Below the pieces are notes generated by a model. The model made no database searches, had not been told where the DNA came from, and saw only the letters and a list, made by a program, of their open reading frames with translations. Of a stretch of 64,000 nucleotides of DNA, positions 9,083 to 17,332 are shown one piece after another. Every line of letters begins with the position of its first letter. The first letter of the stretch is position 1. The stretch covers positions 2,158,001 through 2,222,000 of the forward strand of contig NZ_CP029287.2 of assembly GCF_003201675.2 (NCBI RefSeq), read 5' to 3'. A program made the position numbers and the translations under genes. The DNA comes from Metallosphaera hakonensis JCM 8857 = DSM 7519. GTDB lineage: Archaea > Thermoproteota > Thermoprotei_A > Sulfolobales > Sulfolobaceae.

Positions 9083-10339
9083 ATGAACTCCATTCAGGAC
9101 CTCATAGAGTTTGCTCGAATAGATACAACCTCTGCCAAAGGGAGAGGAGAGGAGGGAGCTAAATTCATCAAGGACTATATGGAGTCTCACGGTATTGAAG
9201 CTAGACTAATCAGGCATAGGTCTAAGAACCCATACGTATATGGGGAGATCAACGTTGGAGCCAGTAAAACTTTACTTATTTATAATCACTATGACGTTCA
9301 GCCTGCAGAACCGCTGGAGAAATGGAATAGCGACCCGTTTCAACCCGTGATAGAAGGAGACAAAATAATTGGTAGGGGGGTAGGAGACGATAAAGGCTCT
9401 CTCATGGCGAGATTGCAGGCAATAATAGAGATGGGACGACCTCCACTCAATGTTAAGTTCATCTATGAAGGCGAAGAGGAGATTGGAAGTCCAAACATTG
9501 ACTCATTCCTTAACGATTATAGGGATCTCCTGAGATCGGATTACGTTCTCTGGGAGGGCGCTGGGAAAGGACCCAGTGGTGCCCCGAGTATAGTGTTGGG
9601 TGTTAAGGGTCTACTTTACGTGGAACTCACGGTCCGGACTCCAAAGGATCTCCACTCCATGTATGCCCCTATAGTTACCAATCCCGCTTGGGAACTCGTT
9701 AAGATCTTAACTTCCCTTAAAGCGGAAGATAAAGTAGCTATTCCTGGTTTCTATGACAAGGTCAGGCATCTATCCGACGAGGAAATCATGTTTCTTAAGG
9801 GAGATAGGAAGTCCATGGAGAGTGCCCTAGGTCAAGAGGTGCCCAACGACTTTCAAAGGAAGTTAGTCGAGGAACCTACGTGTAACATAGCCGGACTTCT
9901 CTCAGGATATACGGGGGAAGGTTCGAAGACAGTAATTCCGTCGTATGCAATGGCTAAGCTGGACTTCAGATTAGTTCCAGATCAAGACCCAGAGGAGATA
10001 CTGAGCTTGCTACAAACTTACGTTAAAAACGCTGAAATTAAGGTGTGGGGAAAAGTGAGACCCTATAGGACTTCCATTAAAAGTAAAATCGCTAGGTCGC
10101 TGATAGAGTCCGCAAAGGAAGTATATGGAGTGTCACCCGAAGTTATCCCGAATAGTCCAGGGACAGGACCCATGGAATCATTTGCGCGGATACTTCAAAA
10201 CAATCAGATTGCCGATGGAGTAGGCGTGGAGCATCCTGGTTCCAATATACACTCTTTCAACGAGAATATCCACATCAGTGATTACCACATGAGCAGGGAG
10301 TGGATGAAGTCCTTCATTAAACACTTAGCTCAGCCCTGA
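9083..10339 (+). CDS. M20-family zinc metallopeptidase (dipeptidase/carboxypeptidase/deacylase type)
   Basis: The 418-aa enzyme has M20 signatures: YNHYDVQP (metal His and Asp), GVGDDKGSL (bridging Asp), and YEGEEEIGSPN (catalytic Glu and metal Glu). DLHSMYAP starts the dimerisation domain and a C-terminal HPGSNIH stretch supplies the last metal-binding His. It probably hydrolyses dipeptides or N-acyl amino acids in the cytoplasm; the substrate is not evident. The start ATG is leaderless-type with a TATA-like TTATTTAATAG about 24 nt upstream. Confidence 0.92.
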   Translation: MNSIQDLIEFARIDTTSAKGRGEEGAKFIKDYMESHGIEARLIRHRSKNPYVYGEINVGASKTLLIYNHYDVQPAEPLEKWNSDPFQPVIEGDKIIGRGVGDDKGSLMARLQAIIEMGRPPLNVKFIYEGEEEIGSPNIDSFLNDYRDLLRSDYVLWEGAGKGPSGAPSIVLGVKGLLYVELTVRTPKDLHSMYAPIVTNPAWELVKILTSLKAEDKVAIPGFYDKVRHLSDEEIMFLKGDRKSMESALGQEVPNDFQRKLVEEPTCNIAGLLSGYTGEGSKTVIPSYAMAKLDFRLVPDQDPEEILSLLQTYVKNAEIKVWGKVRPYRTSIKSKIARSLIESAKEVYGVSPEVIPNSPGTGPMESFARILQNNQIADGVGVEHPGSNIHSFNENIHISDYHMSREWMKSFIKHLAQP

Positions 10340-10421
10340 TTTTCATGTCACTAGTCCGTACTCGGCAAACTCATCATCTCTCATCTTCTAAGACGTCACG
10401 AGTTCAAGGAAACTGCAATCC

Positions 10422-10429
10422 TTTATATG
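10422..10429 (+). promoter_or_regulatory. TATA box for sfsA
   Basis: TTTATATG is centred 28 nt before the ATG at 10453 and supports that start over the upstream in-frame ATG at 10345, which would begin 6 nt after the peptidase stop. Confidence 0.5.
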
Positions 10430-10452
10430 AGTGTTTTGAACCTCTATCTAAA

Positions 10453-11097
10453 ATGTTCATTGTTCATCGTATTGAGGAAGAAATGTGGGAAGAGGTGGTG
10501 AAGGAAAGGCCCAACAGGTTTATGGTTATCACTCAATCAGGTCTATCTTGCCACCTACATGATCCTGGCAGACTAAAGGAACTGATATATCCTGGAAATA
10601 AGATCTTGGTTAGAAAGTTACCTGGCAAGAAGACAACGTGCTCCGTAGTAGCGGGATGGGACGGGACTTGGGTAATAGTGGATAGTAGGTTGCATCCAAT
10701 ATTAGCAAGGAAATTTCTTCCAGGGAATGTTAAGTCCGAAGTTAAAGTTGGAGGAAGCCGATTAGATTTTCAATTTGACGATACATGGGTTGAAGTCAAG
10801 GGATGTTCCCTGGTTAAGAACGGAGTGGCTCTCTTCCCAGATGCCCCAACTAAAAGGGGACAGAGGCATCTAAAGGAACTCACAGAGATAGCGAAGCAAG
10901 GTCATAGGGCACTTCTCATGATTCTTGTAATGAGAGCGGCTAAATGCTTTCTACCCAACGAGGCTACGGACATGAAGTTCTCAAGTGCTTTTTGGGAGGC
11001 AATGAAGGAGGGGGTCAAGGTCGAAATAAAGGATTTCAAGTTAGAGGGGAGGGACATCATTTACATCTCTGATCTTGAGCTGTGTGAGAAGGTCTGA
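10453..11097 (+). CDS. sfsA: SfsA-family DNA-binding/nuclease-like protein
   Basis: From the ATG at 10453 the protein has 214 residues, near the family length of about 230. It shows the SfsA pattern: HLHDPGRL early, then DSRLHP, SEVKVGGSRLDF, WVEVKGCSLV, ALFPDAPTKRGQRHL. The SRLDF...EVKG arrangement is the PD-(D/E)xK-like core seen in SfsA. The name comes from sugar fermentation stimulation in E. coli; the archaeal role is unknown and may be nucleic-acid binding. The 3' end overlaps the convergent GIY-YIG gene by 57 nt. Confidence 0.88.
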   Translation: MFIVHRIEEEMWEEVVKERPNRFMVITQSGLSCHLHDPGRLKELIYPGNKILVRKLPGKKTTCSVVAGWDGTWVIVDSRLHPILARKFLPGNVKSEVKVGGSRLDFQFDDTWVEVKGCSLVKNGVALFPDAPTKRGQRHLKELTEIAKQGHRALLMILVMRAAKCFLPNEATDMKFSSAFWEAMKEGVKVEIKDFKLEGRDIIYISDLELCEKV

Positions 11098-11430
11098 GCT
11101 AGCCTTGAAGAGATGACCTTGATGCTTCCTGCAGTCGGACGAGCCAAAACCTTTAACTGGATCAGATAACATGTCAGCTATCTCTTCCTCGGGGATCGGC
11201 AGAACTAGGACTCCCTCAGGTTCACATATTTCCTTGAGATAATCCACGTGCCATCTCTTTCTTTTGACCTCTTTGGACAAATGCCTTGATATCCTCTTTG
11301 TACAGTTAATCCCACAGGATCCCACATACACGTAGATTCCTTGACTGAGCCAGAACTCTCTCTTACCAGTCCTTACTACTCCTTCCATACAGCTAAAAAT
11401 CACAACGTAACCCTTTATATTCCGTTTCAT
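11041..11430 (-). CDS. GIY-YIG / DUF123 domain protein
   Basis: The 129-aa protein has a GIYVYVGSC motif followed by an Arg-rich RISRH helix and a KRKRWHVDYL segment, the pattern of the DUF123 branch of GIY-YIG domains that also appears fused to endonuclease III in some archaea. It may be a small nuclease. The start is uncertain: ATG at 11430 or at 11439; a TATA-like CTAAAAATC near 11460 suits either. The 57-nt tail-to-tail overlap with sfsA is unusually long. Confidence 0.8.
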   Translation of the reverse strand: MKRNIKGYVVIFSCMEGVVRTGKREFWLSQGIYVYVGSCGINCTKRISRHLSKEVKRKRWHVDYLKEICEPEGVLVLPIPEEEIADMLSDPVKGFGSSDCRKHQGHLFKASSDLLTQLKIRDVNDVPPL

Positions 11431-11498
11431 TAATTTCATCAATATCTATTGGAAAGATTTTTAGTTTAGTGTGCACTCAAATGTGAAACAGTGGTAAA

Positions 11499-11945
11499 AT
11501 GGTAGTTGAATCAAATTGTGAGATTCCCGAAAACCTTCTCTATTATATAGATGGTAAAAATACCGTGTGGGCCAAGCAGGAGTCATCAGATACTGTCTTG
11601 GTTGGAATAACTGATATTGCTCAGACCATGGCAGGTAAAGTGGTGAAAGTTAGGATAAAGAAAAAGGGTACGAAGCTAGAGAAAGGGAAGCCAGTTGCTA
11701 CAATGGAAAGTGGTAAGTGGGCAGGACCTGTTCCAGCTCCAGTCTCTGGAGAGATAGTGGACGTCAACGGGGAAGTGGAGAAGAGTCCAGTCCTGGTCAA
11801 CAGGGATCCCTACGGAAACGGTTGGCTCGTAAGAATGAAAGTTGCTAATCCGGAGGAACTGAAGCAATTATATACTGGGGCTCAGGCAGTCCAGAAACTT
11901 AAGGAGTTGGTAGCCTCGGAGAAGATATCCTGTAAGAGGCTCTGA
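11499..11945 (+). CDS. gcvH: Glycine cleavage system H-like lipoyl protein
   Basis: A 148-aa lipoyl-domain protein with the lipoylation site ESGKWAGP; the modified Lys is residue 73. The flanking hydrophobic pattern (VGITDIAQTMAGKVV before, PVPAPVSGEIVDVN after) is that of GcvH, which shuttles the aminomethyl group in glycine cleavage. Some sulfur oxidisers have GcvH-like lipoate carriers (LbpA) that work with sHdr complexes, so that alternative cannot be excluded, but no hdr genes are nearby. The lipoate ligase gene begins 1 nt after its stop, so the pair makes a modification operon. Confidence 0.9.
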   Translation: MVVESNCEIPENLLYYIDGKNTVWAKQESSDTVLVGITDIAQTMAGKVVKVRIKKKGTKLEKGKPVATMESGKWAGPVPAPVSGEIVDVNGEVEKSPVLVNRDPYGNGWLVRMKVANPEELKQLYTGAQAVQKLKELVASEKISCKRL

Positions 11946-11946
11946 A

Positions 11947-13041
11947 ATGTCTTGGAGGTTCATTTCCCTCCCTCCCCAAGACGGCTACCATATGGTTACG
12001 TCTTTTGTGTCAGTCGCAGACTACGTAACTAGGGGAGGGAAAGACACGTTTTTGGTTTTTTCAGTTAAGGAGCCATTTGTAAATGTAGGAGTTCATCAAG
12101 AAGTTTGGCTCGAGGTTGATCTCGACTACACTCTAAAAAACAAGATTCCTGTGGTGAGAAGGGATTTGGGTGGGGGGACAGTGGTCATAACTCAGGGTGA
12201 ACACGACTACTTCATTGTTTTGAAGCAGGACGAAGCTCCCTCCGATCCCAAAGCCCTTTACGAGAAATATCTCACTCCTGTGGTCTCTGTCTTAAAGGAC
12301 TACGGGTTAAATGCGTCCCTGAGAGATCAAGATATAGTAGTAAATGGAAGGAAGATAAGCGGAAATGGGGCCATGACCCACGGCAAGGCTGTGGTCATAG
12401 CTGGAAACATATTAATGAGCGTGGATACAAATCTCATGAGCAAGTGCATAAGGGTACCGTCAGAAAAGTTCAGGGACAAGATGGCTAAGGACATGTCGGA
12501 ATGGATCACGTCGTTGGAGAGAGAATTGGGATACGTTCCACCTAGGGAAGAAATAGACAAGAAGCTTAAAGAGAGCTTCCAATCCCACCTGGGAATCAAG
12601 TTTGAGGACTCATTCCTAACTCCAGAGGAAATAGAGAGATGGGAACAGCTTGCGGCAGAGAAGAGGAATGAGGAGTGGGTTTACTATAAAGATAGGAGAC
12701 ATCCAGAGTTAAGGACTGAAAGATGCGTGAAGATATCCTCTGCAGTAGCCATATGCCACATGGATTACAAGGCTAGGAAACTAGTTAGGATCACCGCTAA
12801 ATTCGTAGAGAAGAAGCTTCAGGAGGTTTCCATATCAGGCGACTTCTTCGTTATGTCTCCTAAGGGTTTCCTTGAGACGCTTGAGGATAAACTGAGTGGA
12901 GTTTCAGTGGACGCTATATCTCAGGTTATTGACTCGACCTTTACAGAGCTTAAGCCTGTGATATTCGGTTTCACGGCAGAAGATCTGAAGAAAGCCTTCC
13001 AAGAGATAATTAACAAGCCAGAGGTACAAGAGGTAATTTAA
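11947..13041 (+). CDS. lplA: Lipoate-protein ligase with fused C-terminal domain
   Basis: The 364-aa protein has the LplA lipoyl-binding motif RRDLGGGTVV with the following HDYF, and the catalytic lysine region VNGRKISGNGAM with HGKAVVIAGNIL. It should adenylate lipoate and transfer it to the adjacent GcvH-like protein. The last approximately 100 residues (LVRITAKFVEKKL to the end) look like the accessory (LplB/C-terminal) domain, which is a separate gene in Thermoplasma but is joined here. The gene follows gcvH by 1 nt. Confidence 0.9.
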   Translation: MSWRFISLPPQDGYHMVTSFVSVADYVTRGGKDTFLVFSVKEPFVNVGVHQEVWLEVDLDYTLKNKIPVVRRDLGGGTVVITQGEHDYFIVLKQDEAPSDPKALYEKYLTPVVSVLKDYGLNASLRDQDIVVNGRKISGNGAMTHGKAVVIAGNILMSVDTNLMSKCIRVPSEKFRDKMAKDMSEWITSLERELGYVPPREEIDKKLKESFQSHLGIKFEDSFLTPEEIERWEQLAAEKRNEEWVYYKDRRHPELRTERCVKISSAVAICHMDYKARKLVRITAKFVEKKLQEVSISGDFFVMSPKGFLETLEDKLSGVSVDAISQVIDSTFTELKPVIFGFTAEDLKKAFQEIINKPEVQEVI

Positions 13042-13051
13042 GAAAACAAAT

Positions 13052-13768
13052 CTAGATTGATACCACAGCTAGTATTTCTCTTTCCTCTACGCTTCCAAGA
13101 ACAGTGCGGGAATCCACAACGGGTAAGTAACCTATGTTTTCGGTTGACATTAACGTCCTGGCAGTCTCAAGGAGTGAGTCTGGAGTAACCTTGTACACTG
13201 GTCTTCTCATGATCTCAGAGGCTCTCGACTTAGCTTTTCCCTGAACTATGGACTCAGCAACGTCTCTAATTGAGATCACCCCAGCAGGCAAGCTCTCCTC
13301 AACGACTATTGCGTGCCTTTCCCAGTTCTCCTTCATGACATTAGCGATTTCCATAACGGAGGCATTAGGGGACGAAATCACTGGATCAACCTTCATTACG
13401 TCGCCCACCCTGGCCTCACCCTCAATACGACAACTCCTCAGCAGGTCCCTTTCCGTAACTATTCCCACCACCTTATCATTCTCGTAAACTAGGAGCGAAC
13501 CTACACCCTTTCCAGTCATGATTTTGGTTGCCTGCCTAACTTCTAAATCTGGTGATACCATTAGCAGATCCGTGGTCATTACGTCTTTAACCCGCTTTTT
13601 TCCCTCTAACCATCCATAAACCAGGTCCCTAACTGTTACTATCCCTAGCAAGTCACCTACAACTAGCCTTCTTATTCCCTTGGTAATCATTATCTTCATT
13701 GCGTCCTCTAGCTCAGAGTCAGGGTTGGACTTGATGAGCTCCTTGGTCATTACGTCTCTGATTTTCAT
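13052..13768 (-). CDS. Four-CBS-domain protein
   Basis: The 238-aa protein is built from four tandem CBS repeats (each about 55-60 residues with a V.DVM start and a GIVT.RD end), i.e. two Bateman modules, and nothing else. Such proteins bind adenine nucleotides or SAM and act as energy sensors. No catalytic domain is attached. A 40-aa cysteine microprotein lies 4 nt upstream in the same direction, so the pair is probably an operon. Confidence 0.9.
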   Translation of the reverse strand: MKIRDVMTKELIKSNPDSELEDAMKIMITKGIRRLVVGDLLGIVTVRDLVYGWLEGKKRVKDVMTTDLLMVSPDLEVRQATKIMTGKGVGSLLVYENDKVVGIVTERDLLRSCRIEGEARVGDVMKVDPVISSPNASVMEIANVMKENWERHAIVVEESLPAGVISIRDVAESIVQGKAKSRASEIMRRPVYKVTPDSLLETARTLMSTENIGYLPVVDSRTVLGSVEEREILAVVSI

Positions 13769-13772
13769 TTAA

Positions 13773-13895
13773 TCACGGTTTTGTAACTTTTAATGATGAA
13801 CATCTGGACAGACATTCCGATATGTCAGTATATTTCCACTCCCCTTTTGGCTTGAAACATTCTTCTACGCAAGGATCTGATGTAACAGCTTGCAT
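13773..13895 (-). CDS. 40-aa microprotein with twin CX3C motif
   Basis: A short gene, too small for ordinary ORF calling, from ATG 13895 to a TGA at 13773. The product is acidic at the N-terminus and basic at the C-terminus and carries CVEEC and CLSRC separated by 14 residues. That is the twin CX3C spacing seen in small disulfide or metal-binding helical hairpins, e.g. the mitochondrial small Tims; likeness, not homology. A TATA-like TTTTATAT is centred 26-27 nt upstream of the ATG, and the CBS-protein ATG lies 4 nt after the stop, both supporting a real translated gene. Function unknown. Confidence 0.65.
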   Translation of the reverse strand: MQAVTSDPCVEECFKPKGEWKYTDISECLSRCSSLKVTKP

Positions 13896-13916
13896 TTTTC
13901 CACCGATATCATTTTT

Positions 13917-13926
13917 CATATAAAAG
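13917..13926 (-). promoter_or_regulatory. TATA-like box for the twin-CX3C microprotein / CBS operon
   Basis: On the minus strand CTTTTATATG centred near 13922, about 26 nt before ATG 13895. It falls in the 79-bp divergent region to the gene at 13975. Confidence 0.45.
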
Positions 13927-13974
13927 GAAAAAACCTTTACGGGGGAAGTATCAATATATCCAAGTGGAATTTTG

Positions 13975-14418
13975 ATGGAAAAAGTGGGTAATCTAGAGCT
14001 CGAAGTCGAGGCTATAGTTGACATAGACGGAAACGAATATAAGGTAGTAAACGTTCCCTCAGCTGATGAGTATCGAGGCTTTCCTCCTTCCTGGGAATAT
14101 GTCAAATCGAACATGCTTACATGGAGGCCTTACTTTAAGGGAAGCATGATAGAATTCAACGGTCAGTTGATCCCCGCTGTGGGCCAATACCTACTCAATA
14201 TGGACGAGGAAATGTATAAGTTCCTCTTTGATATTTACCAGACCTTCAAGGTAAACAAACCTTCTATTGAGACAAATATCAGCGTGGTTATAACTAAGCA
14301 GATTGACGATATTGAACGCGAGCGTGGTAAGACCATGAGCGAGAACGAGAGAACTCAGCTCTACATTAGGTTCGCCATAGAAGCCGCGATATTCAAGGAT
14401 CTAGGATTGATCAACTAG
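13975..14418 (+). CDS. Hypothetical soluble protein, 147 aa
   Basis: I do not recognise a family. The ATG at 13975 is preferred over the in-frame TTG one codon upstream. The N-terminal half is strand-rich (LELEVEAIVDIDGNEYKVVNVP) with a WEYVKSNMLTWRPYF segment; the C-terminal half is helical with an ERTQLYIRFAIEAAIFKDLG ending. The N-terminus resembles a small SH3-like barrel by pattern only. It is 17 nt upstream of the OsmC-like gene and probably co-transcribed. Confidence 0.65.
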   Translation: MEKVGNLELEVEAIVDIDGNEYKVVNVPSADEYRGFPPSWEYVKSNMLTWRPYFKGSMIEFNGQLIPAVGQYLLNMDEEMYKFLFDIYQTFKVNKPSIETNISVVITKQIDDIERERGKTMSENERTQLYIRFAIEAAIFKDLGLIN

Positions 14419-14435
14419 TGTAATGGGTGATCCCC

Positions 14436-14849
14436 ATGATAACGTTCACTGCTGAAGGAAGACTTGATGGAGATAGCGCCCGTGTAACAATAAAGGACAC
14501 TGAACTTAAGATAGGCCTTATGGGTTCTGACGACCCTACTCCAGAAGAGGTTTTATTGGGGGCTGCCCTTTCATGTATGATATTAACAATATACTACATT
14601 TCGAGGGAGATGGGAGTACAGGTTAAGAACGTCGAGGGTTACATTGAGGGAACACTTGATCCAAAGGGATTTCAGGGTGATCCAAATATACCTCCAGGTC
14701 TCCTCCAAGTCAAATATGATCTAACGATCGATTCGGACGACGAAAGAATGGATGAGGTAATGAAGCTTTCCATGAGAAGATGTCCCCTTAAGGACACTTT
14801 AATGAGAAGGGTTGATGTGGACGTCTCGTGGAAAATCAGAAAGACTTAA
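14436..14849 (+). CDS. OsmC/Ohr-family redox protein
   Basis: Starting at the ATG at 14436 the protein has 137 residues, close to the family size. It has the two conserved cysteines in OsmC context: Cys47 in AALSCM (helix 2) and Cys116 in RRCPLKD. These form the peroxidatic pair that reduces organic hydroperoxides. The neighbours are a DsbA-like protein and a hypothetical gene, suggesting a redox or stress group. A GTG three codons upstream is an alternative start. Confidence 0.88.
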   Translation: MITFTAEGRLDGDSARVTIKDTELKIGLMGSDDPTPEEVLLGAALSCMILTIYYISREMGVQVKNVEGYIEGTLDPKGFQGDPNIPPGLLQVKYDLTIDSDDERMDEVMKLSMRRCPLKDTLMRRVDVDVSWKIRKT

Positions 14850-14881
14850 ATTCCCCATTAAATTAAGTTTTTACGATAAAA

Positions 14882-15214
14882 ATGTCTGAAGAGTTAATGA
14901 AACCTGGGGAAAAGGAGCTAGAGGAAATAAGAGGTTACCTATTCGATCTTCTAGACAACCTTAATAACCTTATTGAGAAGAATGAGAAGCTCCTGACCTC
15001 TAGGGGAATTATGCCAAGATTGGGAGTTCTCCTCGGAATGATTACAATGCAAAGGTATCAAATAGACTTGGTAATGAAGTATTATTGGAGACAGCTGGAA
15101 GAGGTAATTGGTTCCATGGGGCAGATACCAGAAATTCAAAACGATATGAAGGATATAATCCAAGACGTGGAGAAAATTAAGGAACTTCTCTCGTTATCTG
15201 GACTAAAACTTTGA
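14882..15214 (+). CDS. Hypothetical helical protein, 110 aa
   Basis: A mainly alpha-helical, Leu/Glu/Lys-rich protein with heptad-like stretches at residues 10-35 and 80-105 that could form a coiled coil, and a central hydrophobic stretch (MPRLGVLLGMITMQ). No known family. It follows osmC by 32 nt with a TATA-like AAGTTTTTACGAT between, so it may have its own promoter. Real by length and composition. Confidence 0.65.
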   Translation: MSEELMKPGEKELEEIRGYLFDLLDNLNNLIEKNEKLLTSRGIMPRLGVLLGMITMQRYQIDLVMKYYWRQLEEVIGSMGQIPEIQNDMKDIIQDVEKIKELLSLSGLKL

Positions 15215-15280
15215 TTTTTTCTCTAGAATGACGCGATCGTTTTAAAAAGTACATTTCATTATAAGTGAAGAGGAACCTTG

Positions 15281-15943
15281 ATGCAAATTACTTTCTTTCA
15301 TGACGTATTGTGTCCATTCTGCTACGTCACCAACAAGAGACTAAGGAAAATAGTCTCAGAATACAAAGACGTTCACGTAAAACATAAGGCCTTCATGATA
15401 ATTTCGTCCTTAGAGGATCTAGAGGCAGCAGCACCTACTCCTGAAGATGCCAGGGAACTCTTCAAGAGTGAGTTTTCTATTCTAACCAGGTATTTTCCAG
15501 ACTATGACCCAAAGAAAGTTCTAGATAAGGGTAAGATTGGACATGTTTGGTCCTTGCCTCCTCTGATGGCCTGTAAGGCCGCTGAGTTCCAGAAGGGAGA
15601 CGAGGGGCATTGGGAATACTTTAGCAGAGCCCAAGACAAGTTCTTTATGGAAGGGGAGAACGTAAACGACGATCAGGTTCTCATCTCCATCGCTGAAGAG
15701 ATAGGACTCGACGTGGAGAGATTTAAGAGAGACTTCAAGTCAAAGGAGGCTAAATTAGCAGTGATTCAAGACGAGGAGGAGGCCAAGGCCATGGGCATAA
15801 AGGGTGTACCGGCCCTTCTAGTGAACGAAAAGTGGCTTATAAGGGGTGTACAGTCGGAAGAATACCTGAAACAGGTTATAGATGACGTATTAACTTATGG
15901 AGAGCCTAAAAAAATAGAATTAAAAGCATATTGGGAACAATAA
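15281..15943 (+). CDS. DsbA-family (FrnE/HCCA isomerase-like) oxidoreductase
   Basis: The ATG at 15281 gives 220 residues. The thioredoxin-fold active site is CPFC at residues 11-14, directly after a QITFFHDVL strand; the cis-Pro loop KGVPALLVN appears near 180. This fits the cytoplasmic DsbA-like FrnE/HCCA-isomerase group; the CPxC motif favours a dithiol oxidoreductase over a glutathione-dependent isomerase. No signal peptide. Probably in the same redox set as the OsmC homologue upstream. The 268 bases after it (15944-16211) hold only a short palindrome CTCCATGGAG at about 16081-16090. Confidence 0.85.
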   Translation: MQITFFHDVLCPFCYVTNKRLRKIVSEYKDVHVKHKAFMIISSLEDLEAAAPTPEDARELFKSEFSILTRYFPDYDPKKVLDKGKIGHVWSLPPLMACKAAEFQKGDEGHWEYFSRAQDKFFMEGENVNDDQVLISIAEEIGLDVERFKRDFKSKEAKLAVIQDEEEAKAMGIKGVPALLVNEKWLIRGVQSEEYLKQVIDDVLTYGEPKKIELKAYWEQ

Positions 15944-16211
15944 TTTTTCAAGTATCCGATCCAGTAATTTAGGCTAATTGCAAGCTCTAGACCTTATCCG
16001 AAATGGGGTTGGTTATCTCCATCACGATCTTAGGAATGAATGGAAATCGCAACAGAGCCTCTGTTCTCTCATAATTTTCTCCTCCATGGAGATTGTATCT
16101 TCTTTAGAAAATTTGGAGAAATATTACAGGATTTTTATATCTATGTAGAGATAATATTGTACATAGTCTCGTTTCAAAAAAGCTTATTTTGATGGTAGAC
16201 TATTGTTGTTT

Positions 16212-16589
16212 ATGAAGAGAGTTAAAGACGTGATGAGCTCTCCAGTTCTTCAAGTTGAGGCCAATACAACCCTACAAGAAACATGCAAATTAATGCTAGA
16301 GAAAGGAGTTGGATCAGTTGTGGTAACAGAGAATGGAGTCCCCAGGGGAATATTCACTGATAGGGACGCAGTTAAGGCAATCGCCAGCGGTGCCTCAGCC
16401 ATGGACGAATTAAGGACAGTAGCTACAATGAGGGATTTGATGACAGTGGAGGAAGATGTTGATATTGTTCAAGTGGCTAAGCTAATGGCAGAAAAGAAAA
16501 TTCGTCATCTCCCAGTTAAAAATAAGGAAGGAGAATTGGTGGGAATGGTCTCAGTAACAGATCTATCTCAGGAATTGAAAGAAATGTAG
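16212..16589 (+). CDS. Two-CBS-domain protein
   Basis: A 125-aa stand-alone Bateman module: two CBS repeats, the first from residue 3 (VKDVMSSPVLQV) to about 60, the second from about 70 (MRDLMTVEEDV) to the end with GMVSVTDLSQ. The ATG at 16212 is preferred over two in-frame TTGs just before it. Probably binds adenosyl ligands; partner unknown. A TATA-like TTTTTATATC lies farther upstream, about 16130-16140, suggesting a leader of some 45 nt or an unseen nearer box. Confidence 0.88.
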   Translation: MKRVKDVMSSPVLQVEANTTLQETCKLMLEKGVGSVVVTENGVPRGIFTDRDAVKAIASGASAMDELRTVATMRDLMTVEEDVDIVQVAKLMAEKKIRHLPVKNKEGELVGMVSVTDLSQELKEM

Positions 16590-16658
16590 TGGCTTCTTAA
16601 TTAGCGTCTTGATAAGTATGAATGAAAATATTTATTTGTTGAAACATATCTTCTCGTC

Positions 16659-17258
16659 GTGAAGCTAGCAATCCTTAAGGACGATAGGGACAAGATAGCA
16701 CCGTTATGGAGGACAATCTCCATAGAGACCATAGATGGGATTTCGGAGAGAGTAAACGCGAGTATGGGCAGATCATCAGTTTTACCTAATGCCGACGTAA
16801 TTATTGGCAACGACATGTTAGCGGGGGAGATTAATCTACTATCAGGGATATATCCGCTAGTGATAAACGATAACAGGCTTATTAGATATGAGAACCTTGC
16901 CTCAAATTATCCAGAGGTTCCAGCACAGGGTAAAGTGTTGGAAGTGGGTTGGTGTTCAGAAAGCAGTGACGCTTGCCTTTCCACTATTGGAGAGAACTCA
17001 ATTCAGGCAATATATCCCTTTCCGTTTAGAGATGAGTCTTTTAATAGCGTAGTGAATTACGAAGTCCTAGATTACGATGCAGTTAGGGAATCGCACAGGG
17101 TGTTAAGAAAGGGAGGCAAGATATACTTGGTGTTTAGGGACTCTATTTTTGGAGGAGTGAAACCATCAGTGGCCCTAAAATTTCTAATCAAGTTTTCTGT
17201 CTCGTCTGTAGCAATAAAGCAGGGATACTGGATTTTAGAAGGGAAAAAAGTAAGATAG
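16659..17258 (+). CDS. Methyltransferase-like protein with degenerate SAM site
   Basis: A 199-aa protein. Residues about 85-160 follow the second half of a class I SAM methyltransferase: an EVGWCSES loop in place of the usual GxGxG, PFPFRDESFNSVVNYEVLDY, and SHRVLRKGGKIYLVFRD. The first 80 residues are unusual. The glycine loop is poorly conserved, so catalysis is doubtful. The start is a GTG at 16659, supported by a TATA-like AATATTTATTTG about 26 nt upstream. Monocistronic by spacing. Confidence 0.65.
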   Translation: MKLAILKDDRDKIAPLWRTISIETIDGISERVNASMGRSSVLPNADVIIGNDMLAGEINLLSGIYPLVINDNRLIRYENLASNYPEVPAQGKVLEVGWCSESSDACLSTIGENSIQAIYPFPFRDESFNSVVNYEVLDYDAVRESHRVLRKGGKIYLVFRDSIFGGVKPSVALKFLIKFSVSSVAIKQGYWILEGKKVR

Positions 17259-17332
17259 TCCATGGGAAAACCTTTCAATTTAATTGTGATTCTCAAGAAA
17301 AATTAATTACAAGGTAACCCTATGATAGTGAG

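Noticed and set aside
13920-14114. Longer version of the cysteine microprotein starting at 14114
   Set aside because: The extra part is antisense to the gene at 13975 and lies upstream of the TATA-like box; only the 13895 start fits.
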